64,000 bases of DNA from Phycisphaerales bacterium (lineage in GTDB: Bacteria > Planctomycetota > Phycisphaerae > Phycisphaerales > UBA1924). Numbering within the stretch: the stretch's first letter is position 1; each line of letters starts with the position of its first letter. The notes beneath the pieces were generated by a model that made no database searches, was not told the DNA's origin, and saw only the letters and a program-made list of their open reading frames with translations. Shown here in pieces: positions 34,561 through 42,842 of the stretch. The translations under genes and the position numbers were made by a program. The stretch is taken from NCBI GenBank assembly GCA_016699835.1, contig CP064987.1, forward strand, positions 2,852,001 through 2,916,000, written 5' to 3'.

Positions 34561-35886
34561 CTAGGCCTGAATCAGGTGCTTGATGGGATTCGTGCCGGCG
34601 TTGGAGAGGCGGCCGTCGGCACGCAGGTAGGCGAAGAAGCCGACCTGCAGCTTCTCGGCGTAGCGCTCGGTGAGCCGGAGGATCTGCATCCCGCGAACAC
34701 GGCGGATCTTGTACTTGCTGAAGTCGCCGAAAAGCACAGACTTCTTGCCGGTGGTGGGCAGGTCCATGTTCTGGTTGACGAGGTAGGGCCGGTTGTTGAG
34801 CAGGCCCGGGGCGCCGTCCGCCATCCCCGCGTTCATCGAGGGCATCCACAGCGGCCGACCGGCCGAGTCCTTGAGCTTTCGGAGGAGGCCGACGGTCGTG
34901 TCGTGCAACATGAACGCGGCGTTGGTCCGGTACGCCGGATCGACCGAGTGCTCAAGGTCGACAAGCTCGTCGTACGTGATCGCCGTGGCGCCGGCCGCGG
35001 TCTTCCCGAGCGTCGACCCGTTCACCACGCCCTGGGGCTGATTCGCGCCAGTACCAATCGTCAGCATCCGGTTCAGGATGCGGCCGATGCGCTCGGAGAT
35101 GAGATCGGAGAGCAGGGCCTCGACATTGACGCCCGTGTCCTGGAGCAACTGGATCGGAACCAGGATGAGCTTCGAGCTGAAGGTGTAGGCCTTCGCGGTG
35201 ATCTGGCCGAAGGAGACATCGGCGTTGGCAACCGCCGTGTTCTCGCCGACCAACTCGCCCTCGTTGCTCGTGTCGTTCACCGTGGGCCAGGGCAGGTCGT
35301 TGCCGCTGTCGGTCGTGATCGTCTGCGCGTTGGACTTCAGCACGCCGCTGTAGTCCTTCATCGCTTTGTCGACCTGCGCCATGAATCCGGTCGGGACGGT
35401 GAACCCGCCCGTCGCGCCGGTGATGGCGGACAGGTCGCGGGCCTCGATGTCATTGGGTAGTGACGAGAACCGAGACTGGAGGATCGAACGCTCTTCCTGG
35501 GTGACGCTACCCAGACCATGGCGGAGGAACTTGTCGAAGGCCGCGGAGTAGTTCGACTCACGCTCCTCGGCCTCGGTGCGCCCGCTCTCGCCGGCGGACC
35601 TTCGGGGATCGACGTCTCGGTTCTGGGTTCTGGAGACACCCTCGTCGTCGGCATCCTCGTGGGACTTCAGGTGCTTGGTCAGCAGGTCCTCACGCTTCTG
35701 ATATGCGACGATCTGGTCCTGGAGCTCCTTGAGCTCCTTCTCCTCGTCGGGTGTGAACTCACGATCCTCAGTCGTGACACGAGCAACCAGTTCGTCGGCC
35801 TTGTCGCGGGCCTTCGAACGCTTGTCCTGCAGATCGTCAATTGTCTTCGACAGATCGACCGTGATCGTCCGCTTCTTGACTGCCAT
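34561..35886 (-). CDS. HK97-family major capsid protein
   Basis: 441 residues. Residues 10-75 form the coiled-coil delta/scaffold domain (DLQDKRSKARDKADELVARV). The capsid fold starts near 145: FTVPTGFMAQVDKAM, GELVGENTAVANADVSFGQIT, SERIGRILNRMLTIGTG, and ends RMQILRLTERYAEKLQVGFFAYLRADGRL. Preceded by a two-part element. Confidence 0.93.
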   Translation of the reverse strand: MAVKKRTITVDLSKTIDDLQDKRSKARDKADELVARVTTEDREFTPDEEKELKELQDQIVAYQKREDLLTKHLKSHEDADDEGVSRTQNRDVDPRRSAGESGRTEAEERESNYSAAFDKFLRHGLGSVTQEERSILQSRFSSLPNDIEARDLSAITGATGGFTVPTGFMAQVDKAMKDYSGVLKSNAQTITTDSGNDLPWPTVNDTSNEGELVGENTAVANADVSFGQITAKAYTFSSKLILVPIQLLQDTGVNVEALLSDLISERIGRILNRMLTIGTGANQPQGVVNGSTLGKTAAGATAITYDELVDLEHSVDPAYRTNAAFMLHDTTVGLLRKLKDSAGRPLWMPSMNAGMADGAPGLLNNRPYLVNQNMDLPTTGKKSVLFGDFSKYKIRRVRGMQILRLTERYAEKLQVGFFAYLRADGRLSNAGTNPIKHLIQA

Positions 35887-35914
35887 GTGTGCCTCCCGCG
35901 GCCATGCGGTTCAC

Positions 35915-35939
35915 GTCCACTTCCCGCGCGCCGAGACTA
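35915..35939 (-). promoter_or_regulatory. Two-part phage element: TAGTCT plus GTGGAC
   Basis: - strand GCGAGGTCTAGTCTCGGCG (TAGTCT 35939-35934) then GTGGAC (35920-35915), 28 nt before the capsid ATG 35886. Confidence 0.5.
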
Positions 35940-35947
35940 GACCTCGC

Positions 35948-36604
35948 CTACTTCCCAGTCCACAACGCCACGCGTGTGCGATACGCGCTGATGAGTCGAT
36001 CTCTCCGCCGGAAGGACCCGTGGCCGGCGTCCTTGCCGAGCCGACGGATCCCCTCCTCGAGGATGTCCTTCGCCGAACGATCGGTGTTTCTGGCCTCGAC
36101 GCTCGTTTCCGGATAGGCCGGGAACGCGACAGCCGAGACCTCGAACAGGTCCACCTCGATCAGCTCGCGGAAGTACACCGTCCGTGCGTTCTCCGTCTTC
36201 CTGGTCCACTCGTCCTCGACCGTGGCGAACCCGAAACTCATGCCGGTGATGTCGCCTCGCTTGACGCTCACGACCAGGTCGCGACCGGCAGAGGTGTCGG
36301 GCACGGCGATCTCGACCTTGAGGCCTTTTTTGTCCTCGGAGATGTCGAGCGTCTTCGCGGTCCGCCGGCCGATCACCAGGTCGGTGTTGTGACCGACCAG
36401 GGCACGGATGTCGTCGCCGCGATCGAGAGAGGTCTTGAACGCGCCGGCACGGATCGTCTCAACGAATCCGCCCAGGTCCTCACTCTTGGAATCGAAGAGG
36501 GCGGCGTACCCCTGCAGCGTGGCGATGCGACCATCCTTGGCGTCGCCAGCCTCGCGAAGTTCAACGCCGGCGTGGAATCGCCGCTCGACTTTCTTCACAG
36601 CCAT
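35948..36604 (-). CDS. HK97-family prohead protease
   Basis: 218 residues from ATG 36604; the long upstream extension of the frame is a shadow of the portal gene. IATLQGYAALFDSKSEDL, ALVGHNTDLVIGRR (catalytic His) and KRGDITGMSFGF (nucleophilic Ser) are the S78-type motifs; FEVSAVAFPAYPET completes them. Cleaves the capsid delta domain. Confidence 0.9.
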   Translation of the reverse strand: MAVKKVERRFHAGVELREAGDAKDGRIATLQGYAALFDSKSEDLGGFVETIRAGAFKTSLDRGDDIRALVGHNTDLVIGRRTAKTLDISEDKKGLKVEIAVPDTSAGRDLVVSVKRGDITGMSFGFATVEDEWTRKTENARTVYFRELIEVDLFEVSAVAFPAYPETSVEARNTDRSAKDILEEGIRRLGKDAGHGSFRRRDRLISAYRTRVALWTGK

Positions 36605-36621
36605 GAGCGCACCTGTCTGCC

Positions 36622-36639
36622 GTCCACGCGGCGAAACTA
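36622..36639 (-). promoter_or_regulatory. Two-part phage element: TAGTTT plus GTGGAC
   Basis: - strand CTGACGCGCCTAGTTTCGC (TAGTTT 36639-36634), GTGGAC (36627-36622), 17 nt before ATG 36604. GCCG/CGGC flank the box and can pair, putting GGA in the loop. Confidence 0.55.
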
Positions 36640-36645
36640 GGCGCG

Positions 36646-38013
36646 TCAGCCGTCCTTCGCTACTTTGCCATCGGTCTTGGGATCGGGTGAGCCCGGATCG
36701 TCGCCAGGTCCACCCGAGCCGCCGGGTCCGCCGCCCTTCTTGATCCAGGAGTCGATGAGTTCGTCGCGCTGGTCCTCGGTCGGCATGGGCATGTTCGACG
36801 ACTGGGTCCAGTAGGTCCTGCCGCGGCCGTCGGGCAGGTCGTTCATATTCTCCCGCTCGCGGATCTCGTCGCTCGAGATGCCGCCGACCCGGAACAACCG
36901 CTCGTAGAACTGGCCTCGGGCGTTCGCGTCCATCTGGATGATCGCCTGGGTCAGGTGCTCGACGTAGTGGGTGTCCTGCTCGTCCTGGCCGAAGAGCTTC
37001 CAGTTGAACTCCTGCTCGGTCGCCTCGACCCACGGCGCCAGCGTGTCGCCCAGGAAGTCGAGGCTCTGCTGCTCGATGTTGTTGTTCGTCGCCCGGGCCA
37101 GGTGCTGGATCTTGTGCGGCTGCACGCCGAACCACCGGCAGATCTCCTCGACGCGGAACTGGCCAGTCTCGATGAACTGGGCGTCCTCGAGGGGCATCGC
37201 GGCCGCGGCCCATTTCATGCCCTCCTCGAGGATCATCGGCTTGCCGGCGTTGGCCGTGCCTCCGTAGACGTGCGTCAAAGACTCACGGAGGTTCTTGAGA
37301 GCAGCGTCGCCGATTTTCCCGGGGTGCTCGAGGACGCCGCTGGGTCGGAGCCCGTTCTTGAGGAGTGTGCCCTGGAACTTGTCGGCCGCGAGCGCCGCAC
37401 CGATCGTCTGCCGCGCGTGGGCAATGACCGACAGGCCGCAGATCCCGTCGTACGACAGCCCGGGAATGTGGAGCATGTCACGCTTCAGCAGCGTGATCAT
37501 GCCCCGATCGGTCTGCACCTTGTACCGCAGTTCTCCGTTCTCGCGGCAGGGCGTCACACGGGGCGACTCGATAGGGATGAGGGCGTCGATCATCCCCGAT
37601 CGCCGGCGGACGATCTCGGCGTAGCCGTTCCCCCAGAGGAGTGTGTTCGCCTGCATCGTTTTGCGGAACGCGAAGGCGCTCATGTCCGGGTTCGGCCGGA
37701 TCTTCAGCAGGCGATAGAGCGGGTGGTCCTTGGCCCGCTCGCGGCCATTCTCGGTGCGCTCGTACGTGATGAGGGGCATCCGGGCCAGGGCGTCGGAGAT
37801 CACCCGCACGCAGGCGAAGACGGCGCTCACGCGCATCGAGCTGGCCGGCGTGACCGTCTCGCCCGAGCCCGACTCGCCGCCGGCGAGGATGCCCGCGAGC
37901 TGGGCGGCGGTGATCGGGGTGTTGGGGTCCTCGAGGTTCCGGCTCTCGCCCAGGAGCAGGGTGCGGAAACGCCCGAGCAACCCGCCCGACGTGTGCTTCT
38001 GTGTCGCGGTCAT
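36646..38013 (-). CDS. HK97-family portal protein
   Basis: 455 residues. VSAVFACVRVISDALARMPL, HPLYRLLKIRPNPDMSAFAF, LLWGNGYAEIVR, LHIPGLSYDG and EICRWFGVQPHKI are the portal family blocks; Gly/Pro-rich tail. Forms the dodecameric DNA entry vertex. Overlaps the terL stop by 4 nt. Confidence 0.93.
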   Translation of the reverse strand: MTATQKHTSGGLLGRFRTLLLGESRNLEDPNTPITAAQLAGILAGGESGSGETVTPASSMRVSAVFACVRVISDALARMPLITYERTENGRERAKDHPLYRLLKIRPNPDMSAFAFRKTMQANTLLWGNGYAEIVRRRSGMIDALIPIESPRVTPCRENGELRYKVQTDRGMITLLKRDMLHIPGLSYDGICGLSVIAHARQTIGAALAADKFQGTLLKNGLRPSGVLEHPGKIGDAALKNLRESLTHVYGGTANAGKPMILEEGMKWAAAAMPLEDAQFIETGQFRVEEICRWFGVQPHKIQHLARATNNNIEQQSLDFLGDTLAPWVEATEQEFNWKLFGQDEQDTHYVEHLTQAIIQMDANARGQFYERLFRVGGISSDEIRERENMNDLPDGRGRTYWTQSSNMPMPTEDQRDELIDSWIKKGGGPGGSGGPGDDPGSPDPKTDGKVAKDG

Positions 38014-39656
38014 AACTGGATCACTCCGCGTTTCTCGTACACCGAGGGTGCCACGTCGGCCACACTAGCGCGGACGAGGGCCGTCACCAACGCCGCCAAG
38101 CCGTCGATGCGGCTGGTCGATCCCTTCTTGGTCAGCCGCTCGTTCCCGTTCACGTCGGAGATCACCGCGACGTTCTCGACCATCCATCGCAGAACCGGGT
38201 TGCCGCCGTGGGAGATCTTGCCCTCGAGGACCAGGTTCTTCAGTTCCATCGTCGCCGGCGAGACGTGCTTGATCGTCTGAATGATCTCGGCGCAGGTCAT
38301 GCCGGCGGCCGTGAGTTCGTTCGCGATCTGGGTCGCGTTGTACGGGTCGTACGCGACCTCTCGGATCTGGAACCGCCTCGCCCAGTCCTCGAGGATCTTC
38401 TCGCGGATGGCGGCGTAGTCGACGACGTTGCCCGGGGTCAGGGTGACATGGCCGGCCTTCGCCCACTCTCGGTACGGGACGCCGTCGCGCTTCTCTTTGA
38501 GGTCGATGTTGTCCTCGGGAACGAAGAAGTGGGGCAGCACGTAGAACCGTTTCGCGCCCCCCTCGGACTGCCGGAAGAGTGAGACCAGGGCGGTGAGGTC
38601 GGACCGCTTGGAGAGATCCAGCCCGAGCCAGGCCTGGAGCGACGCCATGACCGCAGGGTCCACCTGACCGGCGCACTTGTCCCAGTCCTCGACGTCGAGC
38701 CATCCGGTCTTCTGCCCGGTCCAGATGTTTAGGAAATACCGCTTGAAGGCCGCTTCCTTGCTCGCGTCCTCGAGCGCCTCGTTGAAGAGCGACCGGAACT
38801 CCCTCGGCTTGATCGTGACGCCATATCCGGGGTTCGCCTTCTTCCAGGTCGATTCCTGTTTCCAATCGTCCTTCGGGCCCGCCTCGTAGATCACGACGAG
38901 TCGGTCCTCGATGCGGCTCTTGCCCTCGAGGATTCGCTTGTCCTGGACGTACTCGCGCCAGCCCACGGTGTGCCGGTCGTAGCCGGCGGTCGAGATGACG
39001 AAAGTGAGCGGCTGCCGGCGAGTCGCCGATCCGGTCGTCATCTTGTCCCAGAGCTCGAAATCCCGAAGTTCGTGGATTTCGTCGAACACCACGCCGCTGG
39101 GATTCAGGCCGTCCTTGTTCTGCGGCAACGACGAGAGCGCCTGCAGCGATGACATCTGCTCGGGGTAGACGATCGACTTCGTCCTGGCCGAGTCGAACAC
39201 CTGGCTCCGGTCGTTCAGATCCGGGCACGCCCGCACCATCCGAGCGGCCTCGCGGAACACGATCGAGGCCTGTTCCTTGTCGTTGGCGAGCAGATAGAGC
39301 TCGGCGCCGGCCTCCTCGTCCCCGAAGAGCAGGTAGAGCGCGACGCCGGCGGCGAGCGTGCTCTTGCCGTTTTTCCTGGGCACCCACAGATCGCAGCGCC
39401 GGTACCAGCGCAGGCCATCGGACTTGCGACGCCAGCCGAAGAGCGGTCGGATGATCTGGTCACGCTGCCAGTCGTGCGGGATGAACGGCTGGCCCGCCCA
39501 CTCGCCCTTCGTGTGGGTCAGGAAGAGTTCGAAGAACTGGCACGCGCGGTTGGCCTGCTCCTTGTCGAAGTAGGCCTCGGCGATGGGCGGCGTTCGTGCC
39601 TCAGCCGGTCTTCGGCGAGGACGGCCGCGAGCCGAAGAACTTCGCTTTGAGCTCAT
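38010..39656 (-). CDS. terL: Terminase large subunit
   Basis: 548 residues from ATG 39656. ATPase: Walker A-like VPRKNGKSTLAAG, Walker B GVVFDEIHEL, coupling motif FVISTAGY. Nuclease: LGLDLSKRSDLTAL (first Asp) and later acidic residues. Typical phage terminase of the HK97-type group. Overlaps terS by 56 nt. Confidence 0.93.
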   Translation of the reverse strand: MSSKRSSSARGRPRRRPAEARTPPIAEAYFDKEQANRACQFFELFLTHTKGEWAGQPFIPHDWQRDQIIRPLFGWRRKSDGLRWYRRCDLWVPRKNGKSTLAAGVALYLLFGDEEAGAELYLLANDKEQASIVFREAARMVRACPDLNDRSQVFDSARTKSIVYPEQMSSLQALSSLPQNKDGLNPSGVVFDEIHELRDFELWDKMTTGSATRRQPLTFVISTAGYDRHTVGWREYVQDKRILEGKSRIEDRLVVIYEAGPKDDWKQESTWKKANPGYGVTIKPREFRSLFNEALEDASKEAAFKRYFLNIWTGQKTGWLDVEDWDKCAGQVDPAVMASLQAWLGLDLSKRSDLTALVSLFRQSEGGAKRFYVLPHFFVPEDNIDLKEKRDGVPYREWAKAGHVTLTPGNVVDYAAIREKILEDWARRFQIREVAYDPYNATQIANELTAAGMTCAEIIQTIKHVSPATMELKNLVLEGKISHGGNPVLRWMVENVAVISDVNGNERLTKKGSTSRIDGLAALVTALVRASVADVAPSVYEKRGVIQL

Positions 39657-40134
39657 TCACGTCACCTTGACTCGCTTTCTCGGCCGCGACCTGGATGCGC
39701 GATCGCGCCGACGGCGTGAGCCCGAACTCCCGCTCGATCGCCAGGAGGTCACGCGAGAGCCGCAGCACCATGGATATCTCCGGGAACGCGGAGAATCGGA
39801 TGATCTTGCCGGGCTTCTTCGGGTTCCCGCTGTCCGCTCGAACGGGATAGGAGCGGCCATTCTTCTCGATGAACGCCGTCGCGTCGCGCCACAGAACGAT
39901 CATCTGGCAGTACCGGGCGAGCGCCTCGCCGTCGACCGAACGGGCGAGTCCGATCCGCGTCAACTTCGGGACGACCTGATCCCACACGAGACGGGCACGT
40001 TCGTCGAGATGCTCGGGCGCCTCGGCGTCGCCGGGCGGGGGCACGACTTCCTGGACGTTGAGCTTGCGCCCGCCGGGGTTTCCGGCGACGAGTTTCAGCA
40101 CGGTCGGCTTCGGCGGAGGACCACGTTTCCCCAT
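39601..40134 (-). CDS. terS: P27-family terminase small subunit
   Basis: 177 residues. MGKRGPPPKPTVLKLVAGNPG is the P27 N-terminal signature; HLDERARLVWDQVVPKLTRIG and LTPSARSRIQV complete it. Recognises the packaging site. The start codon lies only 6 nt after a TAGTTT box. Confidence 0.92.
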   Translation of the reverse strand: MGKRGPPPKPTVLKLVAGNPGGRKLNVQEVVPPPGDAEAPEHLDERARLVWDQVVPKLTRIGLARSVDGEALARYCQMIVLWRDATAFIEKNGRSYPVRADSGNPKKPGKIIRFSAFPEISMVLRLSRDLLAIEREFGLTPSARSRIQVAAEKASQGDVNELKAKFFGSRPSSPKTG

Positions 40135-40140
40135 GCGCCA

Positions 40141-40146
40141 AAACTA
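40141..40146 (-). promoter_or_regulatory. TAGTTT box directly before terS
   Basis: - strand CCGACGCGGCTAGTTTTGGCGC then ATG. The upstream half matches the other elements (YGACGCGSCTAGTTT) but the GTGGAC half is absent, and transcription from here would start about at the ATG (leaderless). Confidence 0.4.
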
Positions 40147-40331
40147 GCCGCGTCGGCGTTGGTCGCTAAGTGTTTTCAAAACCTGCGCGCGCGCACGCGA
40201 CGGGCCCCACTGCGGTCCCCACGCACCCTCCCAGAGAAATTGCCCCCCCTCCCCCCAACGACGCTCTGGATGCCCAATGCCGCGTCCTGGACGCCCTGGG
40301 CAGCCTGCTGGCCATCGACGTGGGCCGCGTC

Positions 40332-40358
40332 TAGTCTGGCCGAACGCGGCCCGTGGAA
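40332..40358 (+). promoter_or_regulatory. Two-part phage element, + strand: TAGTCT plus GTGGAA
   Basis: GCGTCTAGTCTGGCCG with TAGTCT 40332-40337, then CGTGGAA (GTGGAA 40353-40358), 19 nt before ATG 40378. The box differs at its last base. The rest of the 40147-40331 gap holds a GCGCGCGCGC run and C-runs near 40240-40258; a cos/pac site here is possible but not seen. Confidence 0.4.
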
Positions 40359-40377
40359 GCCGCCCTGGAGGCCGAAC

Positions 40378-40731
40378 ATGGCTGCTATTACGCCTGCCGT
40401 TCCATCGATGATTGGCACCAACCCCGCTGGCATCTCCGCGAATGCCGGTGGCGACACGATCAAGAACACCAGCGGAAACTCATTCCTGCGGGTCACGAAC
40501 GGCAGCGGCGCGTCTATCGATGTGACGCTTGCTGCTGGCGTGAACAAGAACAGGCCGGGCGACGGTGTCTTCCCGCCCATGGTGCTGGAGGATCAGGTGG
40601 TCGCCATACCGGCAGGACAATCTCGGATCATCGGGCCGATTCCGCCGGCGTTCAACGATGGAAGCTCGAACGTCCTCGTCTCGTATAGCTCTGTCACCTC
40701 GGTTACTGTCGAGGCGTACCGGCTCTCCTGA
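40378..40731 (+). CDS. Possible virion protein on the opposite strand
   Basis: 117 residues, TGGAGG RBS. Beta-rich, Gly/Asn/Ser composition (TNPAGISANAGGDTIKNTSGN; VAIPAGQSRIIGPIPPAF; VLVSYSSVTSVTVEAYRLS), similar in style to small head-decoration proteins. The only + strand gene between the minus-strand HNH and terS genes; its 3' end overlaps the HNH gene by 29 nt. Confidence 0.6.
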   Translation: MAAITPAVPSMIGTNPAGISANAGGDTIKNTSGNSFLRVTNGSGASIDVTLAAGVNKNRPGDGVFPPMVLEDQVVAIPAGQSRIIGPIPPAFNDGSSNVLVSYSSVTSVTVEAYRLS

Positions 40732-41098
40732 TCGTGTTGGCCAGACGCGTCGCCGCCTTCCTCGCATGGCCGTCTCTGGCGGTCTTCTGCATGTGACAAC
40801 GCTCGCACAACCCTCGCAGGTTGTCGAGCGATTCCCCTCCACCCGTGGCCTTGGGCTTGATGTGGTCGACGTGCTTCGTCGGCTGCTTCATGCACAACAC
40901 ACAGATCGGATCGCGGGCGATCACCAGCTTCCTCAATCGACGCCAGCGGGCACCGTACCCCCTCGAGGTCGAGCTCCCTTGCGTGGTCCTCCACGCCGGC
41001 GCGGGCTCATGCTTGGGTCCGTGGACATCGCAGTATCGTCGGTCGGTGAGGATGTGGCATCCGGGGTGATTGCAGGGGTGCTTGGGCTTGGTGGGCAT
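40703..41098 (-). CDS. HNH endonuclease
   Basis: 131 residues from ATG 41098. CxxH/CxxC knuckles (CNHPGCHILTDRRYCDVHG, CVLCMKQP) surround the HNH core HVDHIKPKATGGGESLDNLRGLCERCH. Next to the terminase, as in HK97-type phages where such an enzyme supports genome packaging. Lies 166 nt inside the 3' end of the methyltransferase gene in another frame. Confidence 0.88.
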   Translation of the reverse strand: MPTKPKHPCNHPGCHILTDRRYCDVHGPKHEPAPAWRTTQGSSTSRGYGARWRRLRKLVIARDPICVLCMKQPTKHVDHIKPKATGGGESLDNLRGLCERCHMQKTARDGHARKAATRLANTIRRAGTPRQ

Positions 41099-42486
41099 GG
41101 CGCATGCTCCTCGACGTCGACGCCGCGGGACCTGGCGATCTCGGCCCACGTGCGCCCGTCGCCGGCCAGCCTAGCGGCTCGCCCAGTCATCATCTGCCAT
41201 CGTCGGACTCCGACGTCCACGAACACGGGCTCGAGCTCCATTGCGTAACAGCGCCGGCCGAGCTGCTCGGCCGCGACCAGTTGCGAGCCTGATCCGCTGA
41301 AGGGCTCATAGCACACGTCTCCGCGTTTGGTGTGCTTCCGTATCGGTCTGGCGAAGATCTCGACGGGCTTCTGGGTCGGGTGCTCGTTGCCAATGGGCCT
41401 GGACTTGCCTTCCCAGTCGACCTCCCACACCGAAGACGCGTCCTTGATGATGCCGAGGAGTTGGGACTTTGTGAGTTGCTCGAGTGGGATGGCGTCACCG
41501 GCGGACGTCCACACCGAGTCGAAGTCGTGAAGGCCATTGTGCGTCGGCTTGCTCCCCTGCACCCATCCCATGAGACATGGCTCATGCCGAAAGTGCCAGA
41601 AGACCGACCCGAACACGGCCGCCGGCTTCACCCAGATGATCTGCTGGTGATCGAGAATATCCAGCGATCGCCATGCATCAATGATCTCGACCAGTCGCTT
41701 GTGCGCGTGCCAGCAATAGATCGCTGCATTGGGCGCGAGCACACGGACGATGTTCCCGAAGACCGATCGAAAGAAGCCGGCGGCATCCGTAATCTCGACC
41801 TCGCGATAAGTGGCAGACCAGTCTTTGCCGCGATCGCCGGCACGTACTCCGGTGTAGTCAACCAGGTAGGGAGGATCGGTCGCCACAAGGCTCGCACGAT
41901 GGCCGTTCATGAGCTTGTCAACGTCGTCGTCCTCGGTTGAATCTCCACACAGCAGTCGGTGCGAATCAAGTTCCCAGAGATCACCAGGCTGAGTCACGGC
42001 TATTGGCAAGAGATCTGGCGCCGTGTGCTCGACCGCCGGCTCGTCCGAGTCCACGGTGAGGAGTTCGGCGAGTTCGTCCTGGGACCAGCCGGCCGACTCG
42101 GCCATGTCGGCGGGCATGTCCGCCAGCACGAGCCGGAGCGCGTCGTCGTCCCATCTGGAGAGTTCGGCAGTGCGGTTGTCGGCGATCGCGTAGGCCGTCC
42201 GGTCGACGCCAACCAGATCCGATTTGATCGTGGCGACGTGTGTCCATCCAAGCGACTTGGCAGCCTCAAACGTGCCGTTCCCGGCCACGACCACGCCGGC
42301 GTCGTCCACGACGATGGGCTTCTGTTGCCCGAACCGGCGTAATGACGCCCTCAGGGCCTCGATACTGCGCTCATCGTGGATTCTGAGGTTCGCCGGGTCA
42401 GTCGAGACGTCGCCGACGGGCGTGGCCAGGGAGATCAGGTTGGGCGCGATATTGTGAGTTCCGGTCTTTGGTTTGGCCTTGGCCAT
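40933..42486 (-). CDS. ParB-domain DNA methyltransferase
   Basis: 517 residues from ATG 42486. Residues 30-130 are ParB-like (NLRIHDERSIEALRASLRRFGQQKPIVVDDAGVVVAGNG). The methylase part has VATDPPYLVDYTG (catalytic DPPY, about 200) before CYEPFSGSGSQLVAAEQLGRRCYAMELEP (SAM motif, about 390), the beta-type order, so N6-adenine or N4-cytosine is the product. Probably protects phage DNA or marks packaging. Its last 166 nt overlap the HNH gene. No cognate endonuclease is seen. Confidence 0.87.
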   Translation of the reverse strand: MAKAKPKTGTHNIAPNLISLATPVGDVSTDPANLRIHDERSIEALRASLRRFGQQKPIVVDDAGVVVAGNGTFEAAKSLGWTHVATIKSDLVGVDRTAYAIADNRTAELSRWDDDALRLVLADMPADMAESAGWSQDELAELLTVDSDEPAVEHTAPDLLPIAVTQPGDLWELDSHRLLCGDSTEDDDVDKLMNGHRASLVATDPPYLVDYTGVRAGDRGKDWSATYREVEITDAAGFFRSVFGNIVRVLAPNAAIYCWHAHKRLVEIIDAWRSLDILDHQQIIWVKPAAVFGSVFWHFRHEPCLMGWVQGSKPTHNGLHDFDSVWTSAGDAIPLEQLTKSQLLGIIKDASSVWEVDWEGKSRPIGNEHPTQKPVEIFARPIRKHTKRGDVCYEPFSGSGSQLVAAEQLGRRCYAMELEPVFVDVGVRRWQMMTGRAARLAGDGRTWAEIARSRGVDVEEHAPCPPSPSTPAITPDATSSPTDDTAMSTDPSMSPRRRGGPRKGARPRGGTVPAGVD

Positions 42487-42715
42487 GGATCTTCGCCCCT
42501 GGAACCACCACAAGTCCAAGCACCCGCATGACAAGCACGGCCTGTCGGACGCGGATGCTGCGAACACCGCTGAGCCATCGGCCCAAGACCGAGCGATCAA
42601 CGCCCGACTTCTTTGCCAGCCGGCTGATCGACATCTCGCGACGTTGCATCTCGCGAAGGACCTCGATGGCGATCGTGTCATCGGCGGGCACGTCTCTACT
42701 AGGCGGTTCTGTCAT
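42398..42715 (-). CDS. Small HTH protein
   Basis: 105 residues from ATG 42715. REMSISRLAKKSGVDRSVLGRWLSGVRSIRVRQAVLVMRVLGL is a Cro/XRE helix-turn-helix. It lies between integrase and methyltransferase and overlaps the latter by 89 nt. Possibly the lysogeny regulator; no other repressor-type gene is visible in the prophage. Confidence 0.65.
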   Translation of the reverse strand: MTEPPSRDVPADDTIAIEVLREMQRREMSISRLAKKSGVDRSVLGRWLSGVRSIRVRQAVLVMRVLGLVVVPGAKIHGQGQTKDRNSQYRAQPDLPGHARRRRLD

Positions 42716-42842
42716 GGGCCAGACGCATCGAGTGCGCCGTCGTGGCACATAAACGCGCGTGATGAAAACTTCACGCCCGCATTCGGGTAGAACCGTCTCT
42801 GAGGACCGATCACCCGGGCATGGCTGCCCAATGGAGGCAGCC

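Noticed and set aside
40176..40580. 134-codon - strand ORF opposite the 40378 gene
   Set aside because: The + strand gene has a good RBS and promoter-like element; the - frame has neither.
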